Source: Microbacterium luteum | GTDB lineage: Bacteria; Actinomycetota; Actinomycetes; Actinomycetales; Microbacteriaceae | NCBI RefSeq assembly: GCF_015277875.1 | Contig: NZ_CP063814.1 | Location: forward strand, 186,001 to 250,000 | Length of the DNA stretch: 64,000 nt | Reading direction: 5' to 3' | In this document: in pieces, positions 17,253-25,521 of the stretch | Layout of the letters: each line of letters starts with the position of its first letter | Position numbering within the stretch: position 1 is the stretch's first letter | Translations under genes and position numbers: made by a program | Notes under the pieces: generated by a model | The model's database searches: none | What the model was told of the DNA's origin: nothing | The model's input: only the letters and a program-made list of their open reading frames with translations

Positions 17253-18815
17253 TCACGCCCGCAGCAGGTCGGCGGCGCGTTCGGCGATGGCGACGGTGGG
17301 CGCCTGCGTGTTCGCGGTGGGGATGACCGGCATGACGGAGGCATCCGCCACCCACAGGCCCTGCAGGCCTCGCACCGCGAGGGATGGATCGACGACGGCC
17401 ATCTCGTCGGTGCCGATGCGCGCGGTGCCGGCGCAATGGAAGAACGAGCCGATGTTCTCGCGCACGAACCGCACGCGGTCCTCGCGCGCGGTCATCGACA
17501 CCGGTGGCGTGATCGGTCCCTCGGCGAGGTCGGCGTAGGCCGAGGTGGCGACAAGATCCTGCACCGCATCCAGCGCCTCGACCATGGCGGCGAGGTCGGT
17601 CGGGTCGGCGAGGTAGTTCGGCTGGAAGTCGGCGGGAACCGTCGGATCGGCCGAGCGCGATCGCACCCAGCCCACGCTGCGCGAGCCGTACAATCCCGGC
17701 ACGAGCGCGAAGACGCGGTTCCCCGACAGGTCGTGGCGGGCGTGGAGGGCGTCTTCGCCGCGGGAGCCGTGTGCGATGACGGTGTGCAGGTCGGGCCCCG
17801 CCTCGGCGTACGAGCTGCGCCAGTTGACCATCGCGCCGCCGCCGTTTCCGAGCACCTCGCCGAGATCGTGACGGGCGCGGAAGTTCACGCCGAGGATCAG
17901 CGGGTGGTCCTGGAAGTTCTCGCCGACGCCGGGCAGGTCGTGGCAGGGGCGGATGCCGGCCGCGCGCAGTCGCGCCGGATCGCCGATGCCCGAGCGCTGC
18001 AGCAGGCGGGGCGTGTCCAGCGCGCCGGCCGCGAGGACGACGCGGGATGCGCGGGTGGTGACGAGCGCCCCGTCGACCTCGTGACGGATGCCGGTGGCGA
18101 CCGTGCCCTCGAGCACGACGTCGTGCACCGGGCTGTCCACGATCACGTGCAGGCCCGGCCGGTGGAGTGCGGGTTCGAGGTAGGCGCGGGCGGTGCTCCA
18201 GCGCTCGAACGACCCGTCGTCGCCTTCGACCGCGTTGTAGTCGGCGTACACGGCGCCCTCGTTCGAGGCCGCGTTCGCGTCGTCGATCACCGGGATCCCG
18301 CGCTCGCCGGCGGCATCCATCAGCGCGTGCGCGATCGGATGCACACGGGTGAGCGGACCGACCCGCACGGGGCCATCGAGCCCGCGGAGGGCAGGATCGC
18401 CGCCGGGCCGCGACTCGGAGCGGCGGAAGTACGGCAGGAGGTCGTCGTATCCCCATCCCGTCGCCCCGCCCGCGGCCCAGGCATCGTAGTCCGCGCGGGC
18501 GCCGCGGTACCAGAGCATCGCGTTGGTCGACGAGGAGCCGCCGAGCACGCGTCCGCGCGGCATCGCGATCGCGCGTCCGAGGACGTGCTCGGTGGGGGTG
18601 GAGGCGTAACCGTGGTCGTAGGGGCCGCCGATCATGGCGTCCCAGTGCGCGGCTTCGAGGATCTCGCGCACCCCGCTGTGGGAGGGGCCGGCCTCGACGA
18701 GCAGCACCGTCGCAGCCGGGTCTTCCGACAGGCGTGCGGCGAGCACGCATCCGGCCGCGCCGCCCCCCACGACGAGGAAGTCGTAAGAGGCGGCGGGCGT
18801 GGCGACGAACGGCAT
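17253..18815 (-). CDS. GMC oxidoreductase (choline dehydrogenase-like)
   Basis: 520 residues. FAD dinucleotide motif VVGGGAAGCVLAARLSED at about 16-33, GMC signature region PRGRVLGGSSSTNAMLWYRG and the C-terminal catalytic region FHCAGTARIGTDEMAVVDP, then PVIPTANTQAPT. These enzymes oxidise a primary alcohol to an aldehyde with FAD. On the minus strand it is last in the row aldehyde dehydrogenase, LLM monooxygenase, TPP subunits, GMC; an alcohol-to-aldehyde step would suit an aldehyde dehydrogenase partner. Two B palindromes and minisatellites separate it from the TPP genes. Confidence 0.9.
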   Translation of the reverse strand: MPFVATPAASYDFLVVGGGAAGCVLAARLSEDPAATVLLVEAGPSHSGVREILEAAHWDAMIGGPYDHGYASTPTEHVLGRAIAMPRGRVLGGSSSTNAMLWYRGARADYDAWAAGGATGWGYDDLLPYFRRSESRPGGDPALRGLDGPVRVGPLTRVHPIAHALMDAAGERGIPVIDDANAASNEGAVYADYNAVEGDDGSFERWSTARAYLEPALHRPGLHVIVDSPVHDVVLEGTVATGIRHEVDGALVTTRASRVVLAAGALDTPRLLQRSGIGDPARLRAAGIRPCHDLPGVGENFQDHPLILGVNFRARHDLGEVLGNGGGAMVNWRSSYAEAGPDLHTVIAHGSRGEDALHARHDLSGNRVFALVPGLYGSRSVGWVRSRSADPTVPADFQPNYLADPTDLAAMVEALDAVQDLVATSAYADLAEGPITPPVSMTAREDRVRFVRENIGSFFHCAGTARIGTDEMAVVDPSLAVRGLQGLWVADASVMPVIPTANTQAPTVAIAERAADLLRA

Positions 18816-18847
18816 CAGGCCGCCGCCTTATCGGCGTGGCGCCGTGG

Positions 18848-18902
18848 CGTGTCCCACTTTCCGCTGCGTTGAGGGGGTGTTGAGCGCAGAAGTTGGGACA
18901 TG
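18848..18902. repeat. Palindromic element family B, copy B2
   Basis: 55 bp: TGTCCCACTTTCCGCTG on the left and GCGCAGAAGTTGGGACATG on the right. It differs from B3 at only a few positions, mainly in the left half. Confidence 0.85.
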
Positions 18903-18903
18903 C

Positions 18904-18995
18904 CGGCGGTGGAGGCGCTGACCGCGGTGGAGGCGCTGACCGCGGCGGAGGGGCTGACCGCGGCGGAGGGGTTGACTGCGGCGGAGGGGTCTTCC
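18904..18995. repeat. 18-bp tandem repeat between B2 and B3
   Basis: Unit GCGGTGGAGGCGCTGACC or close variants, with GGTGGAGG/GGCGGAGG starting at 18908, 18926, 18944, 18962 and 18980. Five copies that drift in sequence from the first to the last. Confidence 0.8.
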
Positions 18996-19003
18996 GCCTG
19001 GGG

Positions 19004-19058
19004 TGTGTCCCACTTTCTGCTGCTAAGAGGGGGTGTTGAGCGCAGAAGTTGGGACATG
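19004..19058. repeat. Palindromic element family B, copy B3
   Basis: 55 bp: TGTCCCACTTTCTGCTGC on the left and GCGCAGAAGTTGGGACATG on the right, same orientation as B2. The right half is identical to that of B2. Confidence 0.85.
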
Positions 19059-19108
19059 ATCGCGGATGAAGGGCCGCCGATCGCGGATGAAGGGCCGCCG
19101 GTCGCGGA
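19058..19108. repeat. 21-bp tandem repeat after B3
   Basis: GATCGCGGATGAAGGGCCGCC is the unit (21 bp, starts at 19058 and 19079), with a partial third copy at 19100. It begins at the last base of B3. Confidence 0.75.
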
Positions 19109-19140
19109 GGGGGGACCTTCAGAGGGACGGACGTGCAGCA

Positions 19141-19755
19141 TCAGTTGTGCTCGCTCGGGCCCATGATCGTGATGCCCTCGGTCTCTTCGACGTGGCGGAC
19201 GAAGATGTACTTGTCCTCGCGTCCGTCGGAGTGCTTGCGCTTGATGCCGGGCTCGAGGATGCCGTCGGTCTTCGCCACGACGATGTAGGGCTCGTCGGCG
19301 GCGAGTCCCGCGGCGCAGTGCTCGTCGAACTCCTCCAGCGTCTGCGCGGTGAAGGCCTTCTCGACCCCGGCGCCGCGGGCGATCGCGGCGAGGTCGACGC
19401 GTCCGCCGTTGGTGTGGGTGCGGGGGCCGCCGATGGACTGGTACTGCTCGTTGTCCCACACCACGATGAAGAGGTTCTCCGGCCGCTCGTTTCCGAGGGT
19501 CGCGAGGATGCCGAGGTTGAACAGCAGACCGCCGTCGGTGTCGAGCGACACGATCTGACGGTGGGGGAGACCTACGGACAGTCCGAACGCCTCGGCCGAG
19601 ACGCATCCGAGCTGCTGCTGGAACAGGCTCGCCTCGCGCATGTGGGGCGCAGCGTTGTACCACTCGTCGACGGCGCCGCCGAGCGAGAGGATGACCAGCT
19701 CGTCCTGCAGGCGTGCGGCGAGCAGCTTCATGGCTTCGAAACGGGAGTAGCTCAT
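19141..19755 (-). CDS. TPP-dependent decarboxylase, beta (TPP-binding) subunit, sulfopyruvate/phosphonopyruvate decarboxylase-like
   Basis: 204 residues from ATG 19755. The TPP/Mg2+ motif is LDTDGGLLFN at 71-80 with WDNEQY at 100-105, as in ComE-type beta subunits. Length matches the split enzyme. Start overlaps the alpha-subunit stop by 4 nt, so the two are translated together. Known ComDE decarboxylates sulfopyruvate to sulfoacetaldehyde; related split pairs act on phosphonopyruvate or unknown 2-oxoacids. With an LLM monooxygenase and aldehyde dehydrogenase upstream, the product is probably an aldehyde that is then oxidised (inference). Confidence 0.85.
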   Translation of the reverse strand: MSYSRFEAMKLLAARLQDELVILSLGGAVDEWYNAAPHMREASLFQQQLGCVSAEAFGLSVGLPHRQIVSLDTDGGLLFNLGILATLGNERPENLFIVVWDNEQYQSIGGPRTHTNGGRVDLAAIARGAGVEKAFTAQTLEEFDEHCAAGLAADEPYIVVAKTDGILEPGIKRKHSDGREDKYIFVRHVEETEGITIMGPSEHN

Positions 19756-20252
19756 CGGACCAGACCTCCTCCGAGCACGACGGCGGCGTGGTGGTACGAG
19801 GCGTACGCGTGTTCGTACGCGTTGACCACCGCCTGCTCGATCTCCTCGACTTCGCGCACGATCGTGTAGGGGGTGCGCAGGGTCTGCAACAGCGGCTCCA
19901 TGGTGATTCCGTGGGGGATCGCCCACCAGTTGTTCTCGCCGAGCTCGCCGCGGTAGCTCATGATCATGACGACCGGGATGCCGGCGCCGAGGCCCAGGCG
20001 GGCGAGGTGCTCGGTCGCGGCGCGCAGGCCCGAATTCTCCATGACGAGCACGGCGCGCTTGCCCGAGAGGAACACGCCGCCGGCGATCGCCGCGCCCTCC
20101 CCCTCGTTCGTGACGGGGATGGTGCGGATGTCGGCGTCGGCGTCGAGCGCCGGATACAGCTCGTTCAGGAGCGAGTCGGGAAGGTAAGTGGCGACGCTGA
20201 CCCCGGCGCGCTTGAGGCCCCGGATCACCGCCTCGACGGCTTCGGCTTTCAT
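19752..20252 (-). CDS. TPP-dependent decarboxylase, alpha (Pyr-domain) subunit, sulfopyruvate decarboxylase-like
   Basis: 166 residues from ATG 20252. YLPDSLLNELYPALD near residue 23 and the TPP-activating glutamate in VTNEGEGAAIAGG at about 48-60, then MENSGLRAATEHLARLGL and MSYRGELGE, all as in ComD-like subunits. It forms the active site at the interface with the beta subunit encoded next (ATGA overlap). Upstream lies a 312-bp gap with two D palindromes separating it from the LLM gene. Confidence 0.85.
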   Translation of the reverse strand: MKAEAVEAVIRGLKRAGVSVATYLPDSLLNELYPALDADADIRTIPVTNEGEGAAIAGGVFLSGKRAVLVMENSGLRAATEHLARLGLGAGIPVVMIMSYRGELGENNWWAIPHGITMEPLLQTLRTPYTIVREVEEIEQAVVNAYEHAYASYHHAAVVLGGGLVR

Positions 20253-20307
20253 TCGGTCTCTTCTCTCTGGCGTTGCTCGTGGGGTGGGGACGCGGGTATC
20301 CCGCTCC

Positions 20308-20367
20308 GCTTCGCAGTCACGTTGTGCGGGTGCTGCGGCGGCACATCCGCAATTCGTGTCTGCGGAA
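20308..20367. repeat. Palindromic element family D, copy D1
   Basis: About 60 bp. CTTCGCAGTCACGTTGTGCG on the left pairs imperfectly with CCGCAATTCGTGTCTGCGGA on the right. The left arm is almost the same as that of D2. Confidence 0.7.
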
Positions 20368-20381
20368 CGGGGGTGCAACCT

Positions 20382-20442
20382 GCTCCGCAGTCACGTTGTG
20401 CGCCCGTAGCGGGGAGGAATCCGCAGTTTGTGACTGCGGAGC
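20382..20442. repeat. Palindromic element family D, copy D2
   Basis: 61 bp. GCTCCGCAGTCACGTTGTGC on the left and GCAGTTTGTGACTGCGGAGC on the right; the outer 13 bp of each arm are perfectly complementary. Confidence 0.8.
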
Positions 20443-20564
20443 AGGGGTCGTATGGGGACGGGGTCAAGGGGCGAAGGGAGTCGGGCGGAGCAGGGGTCGT
20501 ATGGGGCGGGGGGATCGTGTGGGGTGGACGTCGTTCGAGGCGGCACGGGTCAGGCGGGCACGGG

Positions 20565-21953
20565 TCAGGCGGGAACGGGGGTGGATGCGGCGCTCGCCGT
20601 CAGCCGATGGGCGCGGTGGGTGGGCGAAAGCCGCGGGCGGCCGGTGAAGCGTTCGCGCAGCGTGGGCGCCGGGGCGCTCGCGCGTCCGCGGTCGACGAGG
20701 ATCGGCAGGACAAGATCGATGAACGCTCGGTAGGAGTCGGGGCCGCCGAAGGTCGGCTCGAGCATGAGGCCGTCGATGCCGGATCCGTCGATGATCGCCT
20801 CGATCTCGTCGGCGACCTCCTCCGGGTTCCCGGTGATCTGGAACCCGCGGATGGCCTTCGTGCGGAACTGGTCCAGTACGCCGCGCACCCGCACATCCGG
20901 GTCGTTCTTGGCATAGCGGTCGACGAGGGTCTGCCCGTAGTCGGTGCGCAGATCGACCAGCCGGGTGTCGGGGTCGACGCCCGTGAGGTCGATGCCGGTG
21001 ATCCCGGCGAACATGACCGCGGCGTCGTCGAGGCCGAGGAGGGCCTCGTACTCGGCGCGCAGAGCGTGTGCCTCTTCGGTGGTCGGGGCTACGGTCACCG
21101 TCATGCCGGTGACGACCTTGACCTCGGCGCCGTCGCGGCCGTGCGACTCGGCCTTCGCGCGGATGTCGGCGACGTGTGCGGCGGCGGAGGCGATCGACTG
21201 GCCCTGGATGAACACCGCTTCGGCGTTGCGCGCCGCATAGGCCCGGCCGCGGTCGGAGGTGCCGGCCTGGAAGAGTACGGGCGTGCGCTGCGGCGTGGGC
21301 GGCACGGCGAAGATGCCGTGCGAGCGCTGGTACTCGCCGTCGACCTCGACGCGGTGCAGCTTCTCCGGGTCGGCGTACAGGCGCCGCGCGCGGTCGCGCC
21401 GTTCGGCGTCGTCGTCCCAGCTGTGCTCCCAGAACCGCAGGCACGTGTCGAGGAAGTCATCGGCGGCGTCGTAGCGCTGGTCGTGGGTGAGCTTCCGGGT
21501 GACGCCGAACAGCTCGTCGGTGGTGGCCTGCGAGCTGCCGGTGACGATGTTCCAGCCGATGCGACCGCCCGTGAACCGGTCGAGCGTGGCGAACCGGCGC
21601 GCGGTGGCGTAGGGCTTCTCGACCGTCGTGGGCGAGGTGACGACGAACCCGAGGTTCTCGGTCGCCCGGGCGAGCGCCGGGATGGCGAGCATGGGGTCGA
21701 GGGCGGGGAATTGGATGCCGTGGGCGGCGACCTCGTGCGGCATCCGCCCCTTGAGGGTGGCGTAGCCGTAGGTGTCGGCGAAGAATAGGAAGTCGAATCC
21801 CGCCTCGTCGAGCATGGTCGCCAGGTCGACCCAGTAGTCGAGTCGATCCCAGTCGTCGCCGCGGCCGCGAGGGTCGGTCCAGGTGGGCATGCCGTTGCTG
21901 GGGTTCATCATCTCGAACGCACCCAGCAGGATGGGCTTGGTCCTGTCGCTCAT
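20565..21953 (-). CDS. LLM-class flavin-dependent monooxygenase (NtaA/SnaA/DszA type)
   Basis: 462 residues from ATG 21953. Typical features: an N-terminal TIM-barrel start (KPILLGAFEMMN), FLFFADTYGYATL, FTGGRIGWNIVTGSSQ, RTPVLFQAGTSDRGRAYAA and ITGNPEEVADEIE. The family uses FMNH2 and O2 to attack sulfonates, sulfones, aminopolycarboxylates or long-chain substrates. Its start lies 2 nt after the aldehyde dehydrogenase stop, so the two are one unit. The last residues (STPVPA) are coded by a 15-bp tandem repeat that continues into the intergenic region. A matching flavin reductase is not seen in the window. Confidence 0.9.
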   Translation of the reverse strand: MSDRTKPILLGAFEMMNPSNGMPTWTDPRGRGDDWDRLDYWVDLATMLDEAGFDFLFFADTYGYATLKGRMPHEVAAHGIQFPALDPMLAIPALARATENLGFVVTSPTTVEKPYATARRFATLDRFTGGRIGWNIVTGSSQATTDELFGVTRKLTHDQRYDAADDFLDTCLRFWEHSWDDDAERRDRARRLYADPEKLHRVEVDGEYQRSHGIFAVPPTPQRTPVLFQAGTSDRGRAYAARNAEAVFIQGQSIASAAAHVADIRAKAESHGRDGAEVKVVTGMTVTVAPTTEEAHALRAEYEALLGLDDAAVMFAGITGIDLTGVDPDTRLVDLRTDYGQTLVDRYAKNDPDVRVRGVLDQFRTKAIRGFQITGNPEEVADEIEAIIDGSGIDGLMLEPTFGGPDSYRAFIDLVLPILVDRGRASAPAPTLRERFTGRPRLSPTHRAHRLTASAASTPVPA

Positions 21954-21955
21954 CG

Positions 21956-23455
21956 TCAGATCACCATCGCCACGGTCTTGGTCTCCAGGTAGTTCTCCAG
22001 CCCCTGCGGGCCGTTCTCGGTGCCCCAGCCGGACTCCTTGTGGCCGCCCTTGGGGAGCTCGGGTCCGAGGAACGAGTGGCAGTTGACCCACACGGTGCCG
22101 GCCTCGAGCTGGGCGGCGACGCGGTGGCCGTTGCTGAGACCCTCGGTCCACACGCTCGCGGCGAGGCCGTAGCGCGAGTCGTTCGCCCACGCGACGACCT
22201 CGTCGACCTCGTCGAACGGGGTGACCACGGCGACGGGCCCGAAGATCTCCTCGCGCATGAGCGGCATGTCGGCGCGAACGTCGGTGAGCACGGTGGGGGT
22301 GAAGAAGGTGCCGTCGCGCTTGCCGCCCGTGACGACGCGCGCCCCGTCGGCGGCACCGGCGTCGACGAGGGAGGCGACGCGCTCGGCCTGCGGGGTGCTC
22401 ACGAGCGGGCCGAGGTCGGCTTCGGGGTCGAGTCCGTGGCCGAGGCGCAGCTTCTCGCCGGCAGCGGCCATCCCCTCGACGACCCGGTCGTAGACGTCAC
22501 GGTGCGCATAGACGCGCGCGCTCGCGACGCACACCTGGCCGCCGTTGTCGAAGATGCCGCGGGAGACGCCGTCGATCGCGGCGTCGATGTCGGCGTCGGG
22601 CAGGATCAGCGACGGCGACTTGCCGCCGAGCTCGAGAGTGAGGCGAGTGAGATCGGTGGATGCGGTCTGCACGAGCCGCTTGCCGACGGCGGTGGATCCG
22701 GTGAAGGCGATCTTCGCCACATCCGGATGCTCGACGAGCGCCTGTCCGGCTTCGGCGCCGTAGCCGCTGACGATGTTGACGACGCCGTCGGGGACTCCGG
22801 CGCGCTGCAGGAGGCGACCCAGGAACGCGGCCGTGAGCGGGGTGTTCTCGGCGGGCTTGAGCACGATGGTGCAGCCGGCGGCCAGCGCCGGCGCGAGCTT
22901 CATCGCGGTCATGATCAGCGGCGAGTTCCACGGCACGATCGCCCCGACGACACCGACGGGTTCGCGACGCGTGTAGGCGAAGAGCTCCTTGCCGGCGGGC
23001 GTCCGCGAGACCGACGTGGGGATGGTCTGGCCGAAGATCTTCGTGGGCCAGCCGGCGTAGTAGCGGAACTGGTTGATGGCGGCGGGCACCTCGCCGAAGC
23101 GCGAGGTGCGCAGGTTCTTGCCCTGGTCGAGGGTTTCGAGTTCGGCCAGGTCGTCCAGGTGCTCCTGCATCAGGTCCGCGATGCGCCAGAGCATCGCGCC
23201 GCGATCGGCGGGGCTCATCCCGCGCCAGTCGGGGCGGTGCAGTGCGTCGCGTGCGGCGGCGACGGCCTGCGCGACGTCGGCGGCTTCGCCACGGGCGACG
23301 GATGCCAGCACCTGGCCCGTTGCCGGATCGAACGTGTCGAATGTCGCACCGGATGCCGCGGCCTGCCACGATCCGCCGATCAGCAGTCGGCCGGGGTCGT
23401 CGGCGAGGAATCGCGTGACGCCGTCGCGGAGCGTCGGTGCGGAGGGGGGAGTCAT
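21956..23455 (-). CDS. Aldehyde dehydrogenase family protein
   Basis: 499 residues, ATG 23455. VVGAIVPWNSPLIM (NAD(P) site), FTGSTAVGKRL, catalytic Glu275 in LTLELGGKSP and catalytic Cys309 in NGGQVCVAS. Close in layout to betaine-aldehyde/phenylacetaldehyde-type dehydrogenases. First gene of the minus-strand row with the LLM monooxygenase, TPP subunits and GMC oxidoreductase. A 17-bp perfect palindrome lies 46 bp upstream of the start and is a likely operator. Confidence 0.93.
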   Translation of the reverse strand: MTPPSAPTLRDGVTRFLADDPGRLLIGGSWQAAASGATFDTFDPATGQVLASVARGEAADVAQAVAAARDALHRPDWRGMSPADRGAMLWRIADLMQEHLDDLAELETLDQGKNLRTSRFGEVPAAINQFRYYAGWPTKIFGQTIPTSVSRTPAGKELFAYTRREPVGVVGAIVPWNSPLIMTAMKLAPALAAGCTIVLKPAENTPLTAAFLGRLLQRAGVPDGVVNIVSGYGAEAGQALVEHPDVAKIAFTGSTAVGKRLVQTASTDLTRLTLELGGKSPSLILPDADIDAAIDGVSRGIFDNGGQVCVASARVYAHRDVYDRVVEGMAAAGEKLRLGHGLDPEADLGPLVSTPQAERVASLVDAGAADGARVVTGGKRDGTFFTPTVLTDVRADMPLMREEIFGPVAVVTPFDEVDEVVAWANDSRYGLAASVWTEGLSNGHRVAAQLEAGTVWVNCHSFLGPELPKGGHKESGWGTENGPQGLENYLETKTVAMVI

Positions 23456-23500
23456 GCGGGCACCTCACGTCGGGAGCGGGGGATGCCCATGATGCTAGAC

Positions 23501-23517
23501 AGCAATCATTGATTGCT
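23501..23517. promoter_or_regulatory. 17-bp palindromic operator candidate upstream of the aldehyde dehydrogenase gene
   Basis: AGCAATCATTGATTGCT: two perfect 8-bp arms around one base, AT-rich in a GC-rich background, followed by TAGCTATC at 23520-23527. It lies in the short gap between the aldehyde dehydrogenase start (23455) and the end of yaeQ (23565), so it can only serve the minus-strand catabolic unit. The regulator is not identified. Confidence 0.55.
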
Positions 23518-23564
23518 TGTAGCTATCAGGTTTCGCGCGTGTTTCGCGGCGCGCGCCCGACGAC

Positions 23565-24104
23565 TCAGGCGGCGGCCACGGAGTGGATGTCGGAGGAGAA
23601 CGCCTGTCCGTTGAGCTCCAGATAGAGGTGTCGCTCGGTCACCGACAGGCTCATCGTCGTGCGACGCTCGATGTGCGCGGACGCGGCCTCGAGGAACCCG
23701 CGGTCGAAGCTGTGCACCAGGATGTCGGGCCCGCGATGGATGCGCTTGCCCTGCCAGCTGGTGACGAGCTTGGCCGGATCGCGGTGCGTGTAGACCGCGA
23801 CGCGGCCGGCCTTCATGCTGCCCTCGTGCAGGCGCGCGGCCTCCGGAGCGCCTACTTCGATCCATCCCGTCAGCGAGCCGGTCGCATCCCGGATGACGAC
23901 GGCCGGCTCGTCGGTGGCCGAGATCCCCTCAGTGAATGCGATGCCCTCGGCGAACTCCAGGCCGTAGGCGAGCACCCGGGTGAGCATGTAGACATCGGTC
24001 TCAGACGGATGCCGCGCCACCCGGAGCGAGAGATCCTCGTAGACCCCGCGATCCACGTCGGCCAGCGTCACGGTGAAGGTGTGGATCGTCGCGCCGGCAG
24101 CCAT
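23565..24104 (-). CDS. yaeQ: YaeQ family protein
   Basis: 179 residues. ATIHTFTVTLADVDRGVYEDL, LRVARHPSETDVYMLTRVLAY, FTEGISATDEPAVVIRD and WIEVGAPEAARLHEGSMKA are the known YaeQ blocks. The fold is a PD-(D/E)XK nuclease-like variant; the biological role is not established. It is best known from proteobacteria. Transcribed toward the aldehyde dehydrogenase gene. Confidence 0.9.
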   Translation of the reverse strand: MAAGATIHTFTVTLADVDRGVYEDLSLRVARHPSETDVYMLTRVLAYGLEFAEGIAFTEGISATDEPAVVIRDATGSLTGWIEVGAPEAARLHEGSMKAGRVAVYTHRDPAKLVTSWQGKRIHRGPDILVHSFDRGFLEAASAHIERRTTMSLSVTERHLYLELNGQAFSSDIHSVAAA

Positions 24105-24185
24105 CCCGTCAGCCTATGCCGCGCCGAGGAAGAGCTCGCTGCCGTCGGAGCGGTACGTTCGAGGGTGCTGAGCGAGAGGGGCGCG

Positions 24186-24794
24186 ATGACCGGGGGACGA
24201 CCGCTGTACGTCGAGACGTTCATCCGCGCCGACGTCGAGCGGGTCTGGACCCTCACGCAGAGTCCGGAACTCCATCCTCTCTGGGACCTGCGGTTCAGCG
24301 CGATCCAGCCGATCGGAACGGATGACGCCGGGCGCACGCGGTTCCGATACGAACGCGCGCTGCCCTTCCACGTCATCCGCGGCGAGGGCGTCTCTCTCGG
24401 CGAGAAGGAACGCGCCGATGGCACACGCACCTCCGCGCTCGGATTCTCCACCGACGACCGCACCTCGCCGTTGCGCAGCGGACGCGGGTACTGGCGATAC
24501 GTCCCCACCGACGGCGGTGTCCGTTTCATCACCGGCTACGACTACCGCCCTGGCTGGGGCCCTCTGCTGGATATCGTGATGCGCCCCGTCATCCTGTGGA
24601 TGACGGCGTGGAGTTTCGACCGGCTGCGCATCTGGGCGGAGTCGGAAGAGACCCAGCCGCGATGGAGGCTGCGCTCGGCGCTCGCCCTCTGGCGAGCCGA
24701 TCGGCCGCGAGCATCACGGTGTCGTACGACGCCACCGCCGAAGGGTGCCATGGCTGACGCGCCCGAGAACCTGCGGGAGGTGGCGATCTCGTGA
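24186..24794 (+). CDS. SRPBCC-like (polyketide cyclase-type) domain protein
   Basis: 202 residues from ATG 24186 with GAGAGGGG just upstream. YVETFIRADVERVWTLTQSPELHPLWDLRF is the classic start-type SRPBCC/START opening, followed by alternating strands. A hydrophobic stretch (LLDIVMRPVILWMTAWSF) near residue 135 is unusual for a soluble cyclase and may be the long C-terminal helix. Overlaps the following DUF4166 gene by 4 nt; the pair probably works together, function unknown. Confidence 0.7.
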   Translation: MTGGRPLYVETFIRADVERVWTLTQSPELHPLWDLRFSAIQPIGTDDAGRTRFRYERALPFHVIRGEGVSLGEKERADGTRTSALGFSTDDRTSPLRSGRGYWRYVPTDGGVRFITGYDYRPGWGPLLDIVMRPVILWMTAWSFDRLRIWAESEETQPRWRLRSALALWRADRPRASRCRTTPPPKGAMADAPENLREVAIS

Positions 24795-25471
24795 GCGAGA
24801 AGGCGATCTTCCGATCAGCGCTCGGCGACGACTTCAACCGGTTGCATCCGATGATGCAGCGCCGGTTCGGTGTCTCCCTGGCCGACGGCTACGCGTGCGT
24901 CGGGCGCGGCACGATGACCCGCATCCGGCGCGGCCCGTGGTGGACCGTGCCGTTCCTGCTCATCGGCCGGCTCCGCCACATCCTCGTCGCCGACACCGGA
25001 ACGGACGTGCCCTTCATCATCGAGAACTATCCGTACCGTGACCCGCTCGGTCGCGAGACGGTGACGTTCGTGCGCGAATATCGTGCGCGCACGAAACCCG
25101 CTCGATTCGACGCGACGATGGTGCTGGACTCCGATCGCGGCACGATCGTGGACTACCTCGGGACGCACCAGCACCTGGCCGTCGATCTGCACCTGGAGGT
25201 CGACGATCGTGGCGGTCTCATCCTGAGATCCGACGCGCAGCGGTTCTACGAGGGGCCGGTGGCGTTCCGCTTCCCGATGCTCTTCTCCGGGCGTGCGGAG
25301 CTACACGAGCACTACGACGACACGGTCGGCGCCTTTCACATCTCCCTGGAGGTGCGCAATCGCCTGTTCGGGTTCCTCTTCGGCTACGAGGGCTGGTTCA
25401 CGTGCGAGTATCCCGCGGCGAGCGACGCACCCGACCGCCTCAAGCCCGTCCGTCACGAGCACCGGCTCTGA
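24791..25471 (+). CDS. DUF4166 domain protein
   Basis: 226 residues, GTG at 24791 overlapping the previous stop. SALGDDFNRLHPMMQRRFGV opens the DUF4166 domain; VTFVREYRARTKPARFDATM, RFYEGPVAFRFPMLFSGRAELHE-like and FGFLFGYEGWFTCEY complete it. In other genomes DUF4166 is often fused to NAD(P)-binding saccharopine-reductase-like proteins. Function unknown; partner of the SRPBCC protein. Confidence 0.8.
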   Translation: MSEKAIFRSALGDDFNRLHPMMQRRFGVSLADGYACVGRGTMTRIRRGPWWTVPFLLIGRLRHILVADTGTDVPFIIENYPYRDPLGRETVTFVREYRARTKPARFDATMVLDSDRGTIVDYLGTHQHLAVDLHLEVDDRGGLILRSDAQRFYEGPVAFRFPMLFSGRAELHEHYDDTVGAFHISLEVRNRLFGFLFGYEGWFTCEYPAASDAPDRLKPVRHEHRL

Positions 25472-25521
25472 CCGGCGCGACCAGGTGCGGGGCGATCTCG
25501 GCCTAGGGGCGGCCGTGTTCC

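Larger units (their letters stand above)
18816..19140. other. Intergenic repeat cluster between the GMC and TPP genes
   Basis: This 325-bp gap consists mostly of two nearly identical B palindromes, an 18-bp minisatellite between them and a 21-bp minisatellite after the second. No gene is supported. Confidence 0.75.
20253..20564. other. Intergenic repeat cluster between the TPP and LLM genes
   Basis: Holds palindromes D1 and D2, a 51-bp-spaced repeat of GCGGAGCAGGGGTCGTATGG (20436 and 20487), and a 15-bp tandem (GCACGGGTCAGGCGG) near 20540-20575 that runs into the end of the LLM gene and includes its stop codon. No separate gene is supported. Confidence 0.7.

Noticed and set aside
18816..19663. 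A minus-strand frame covering the B2/B3 repeats as a coding region
   Set aside because: It only translates palindromes and minisatellites plus out-of-frame TPP-subunit sequence.
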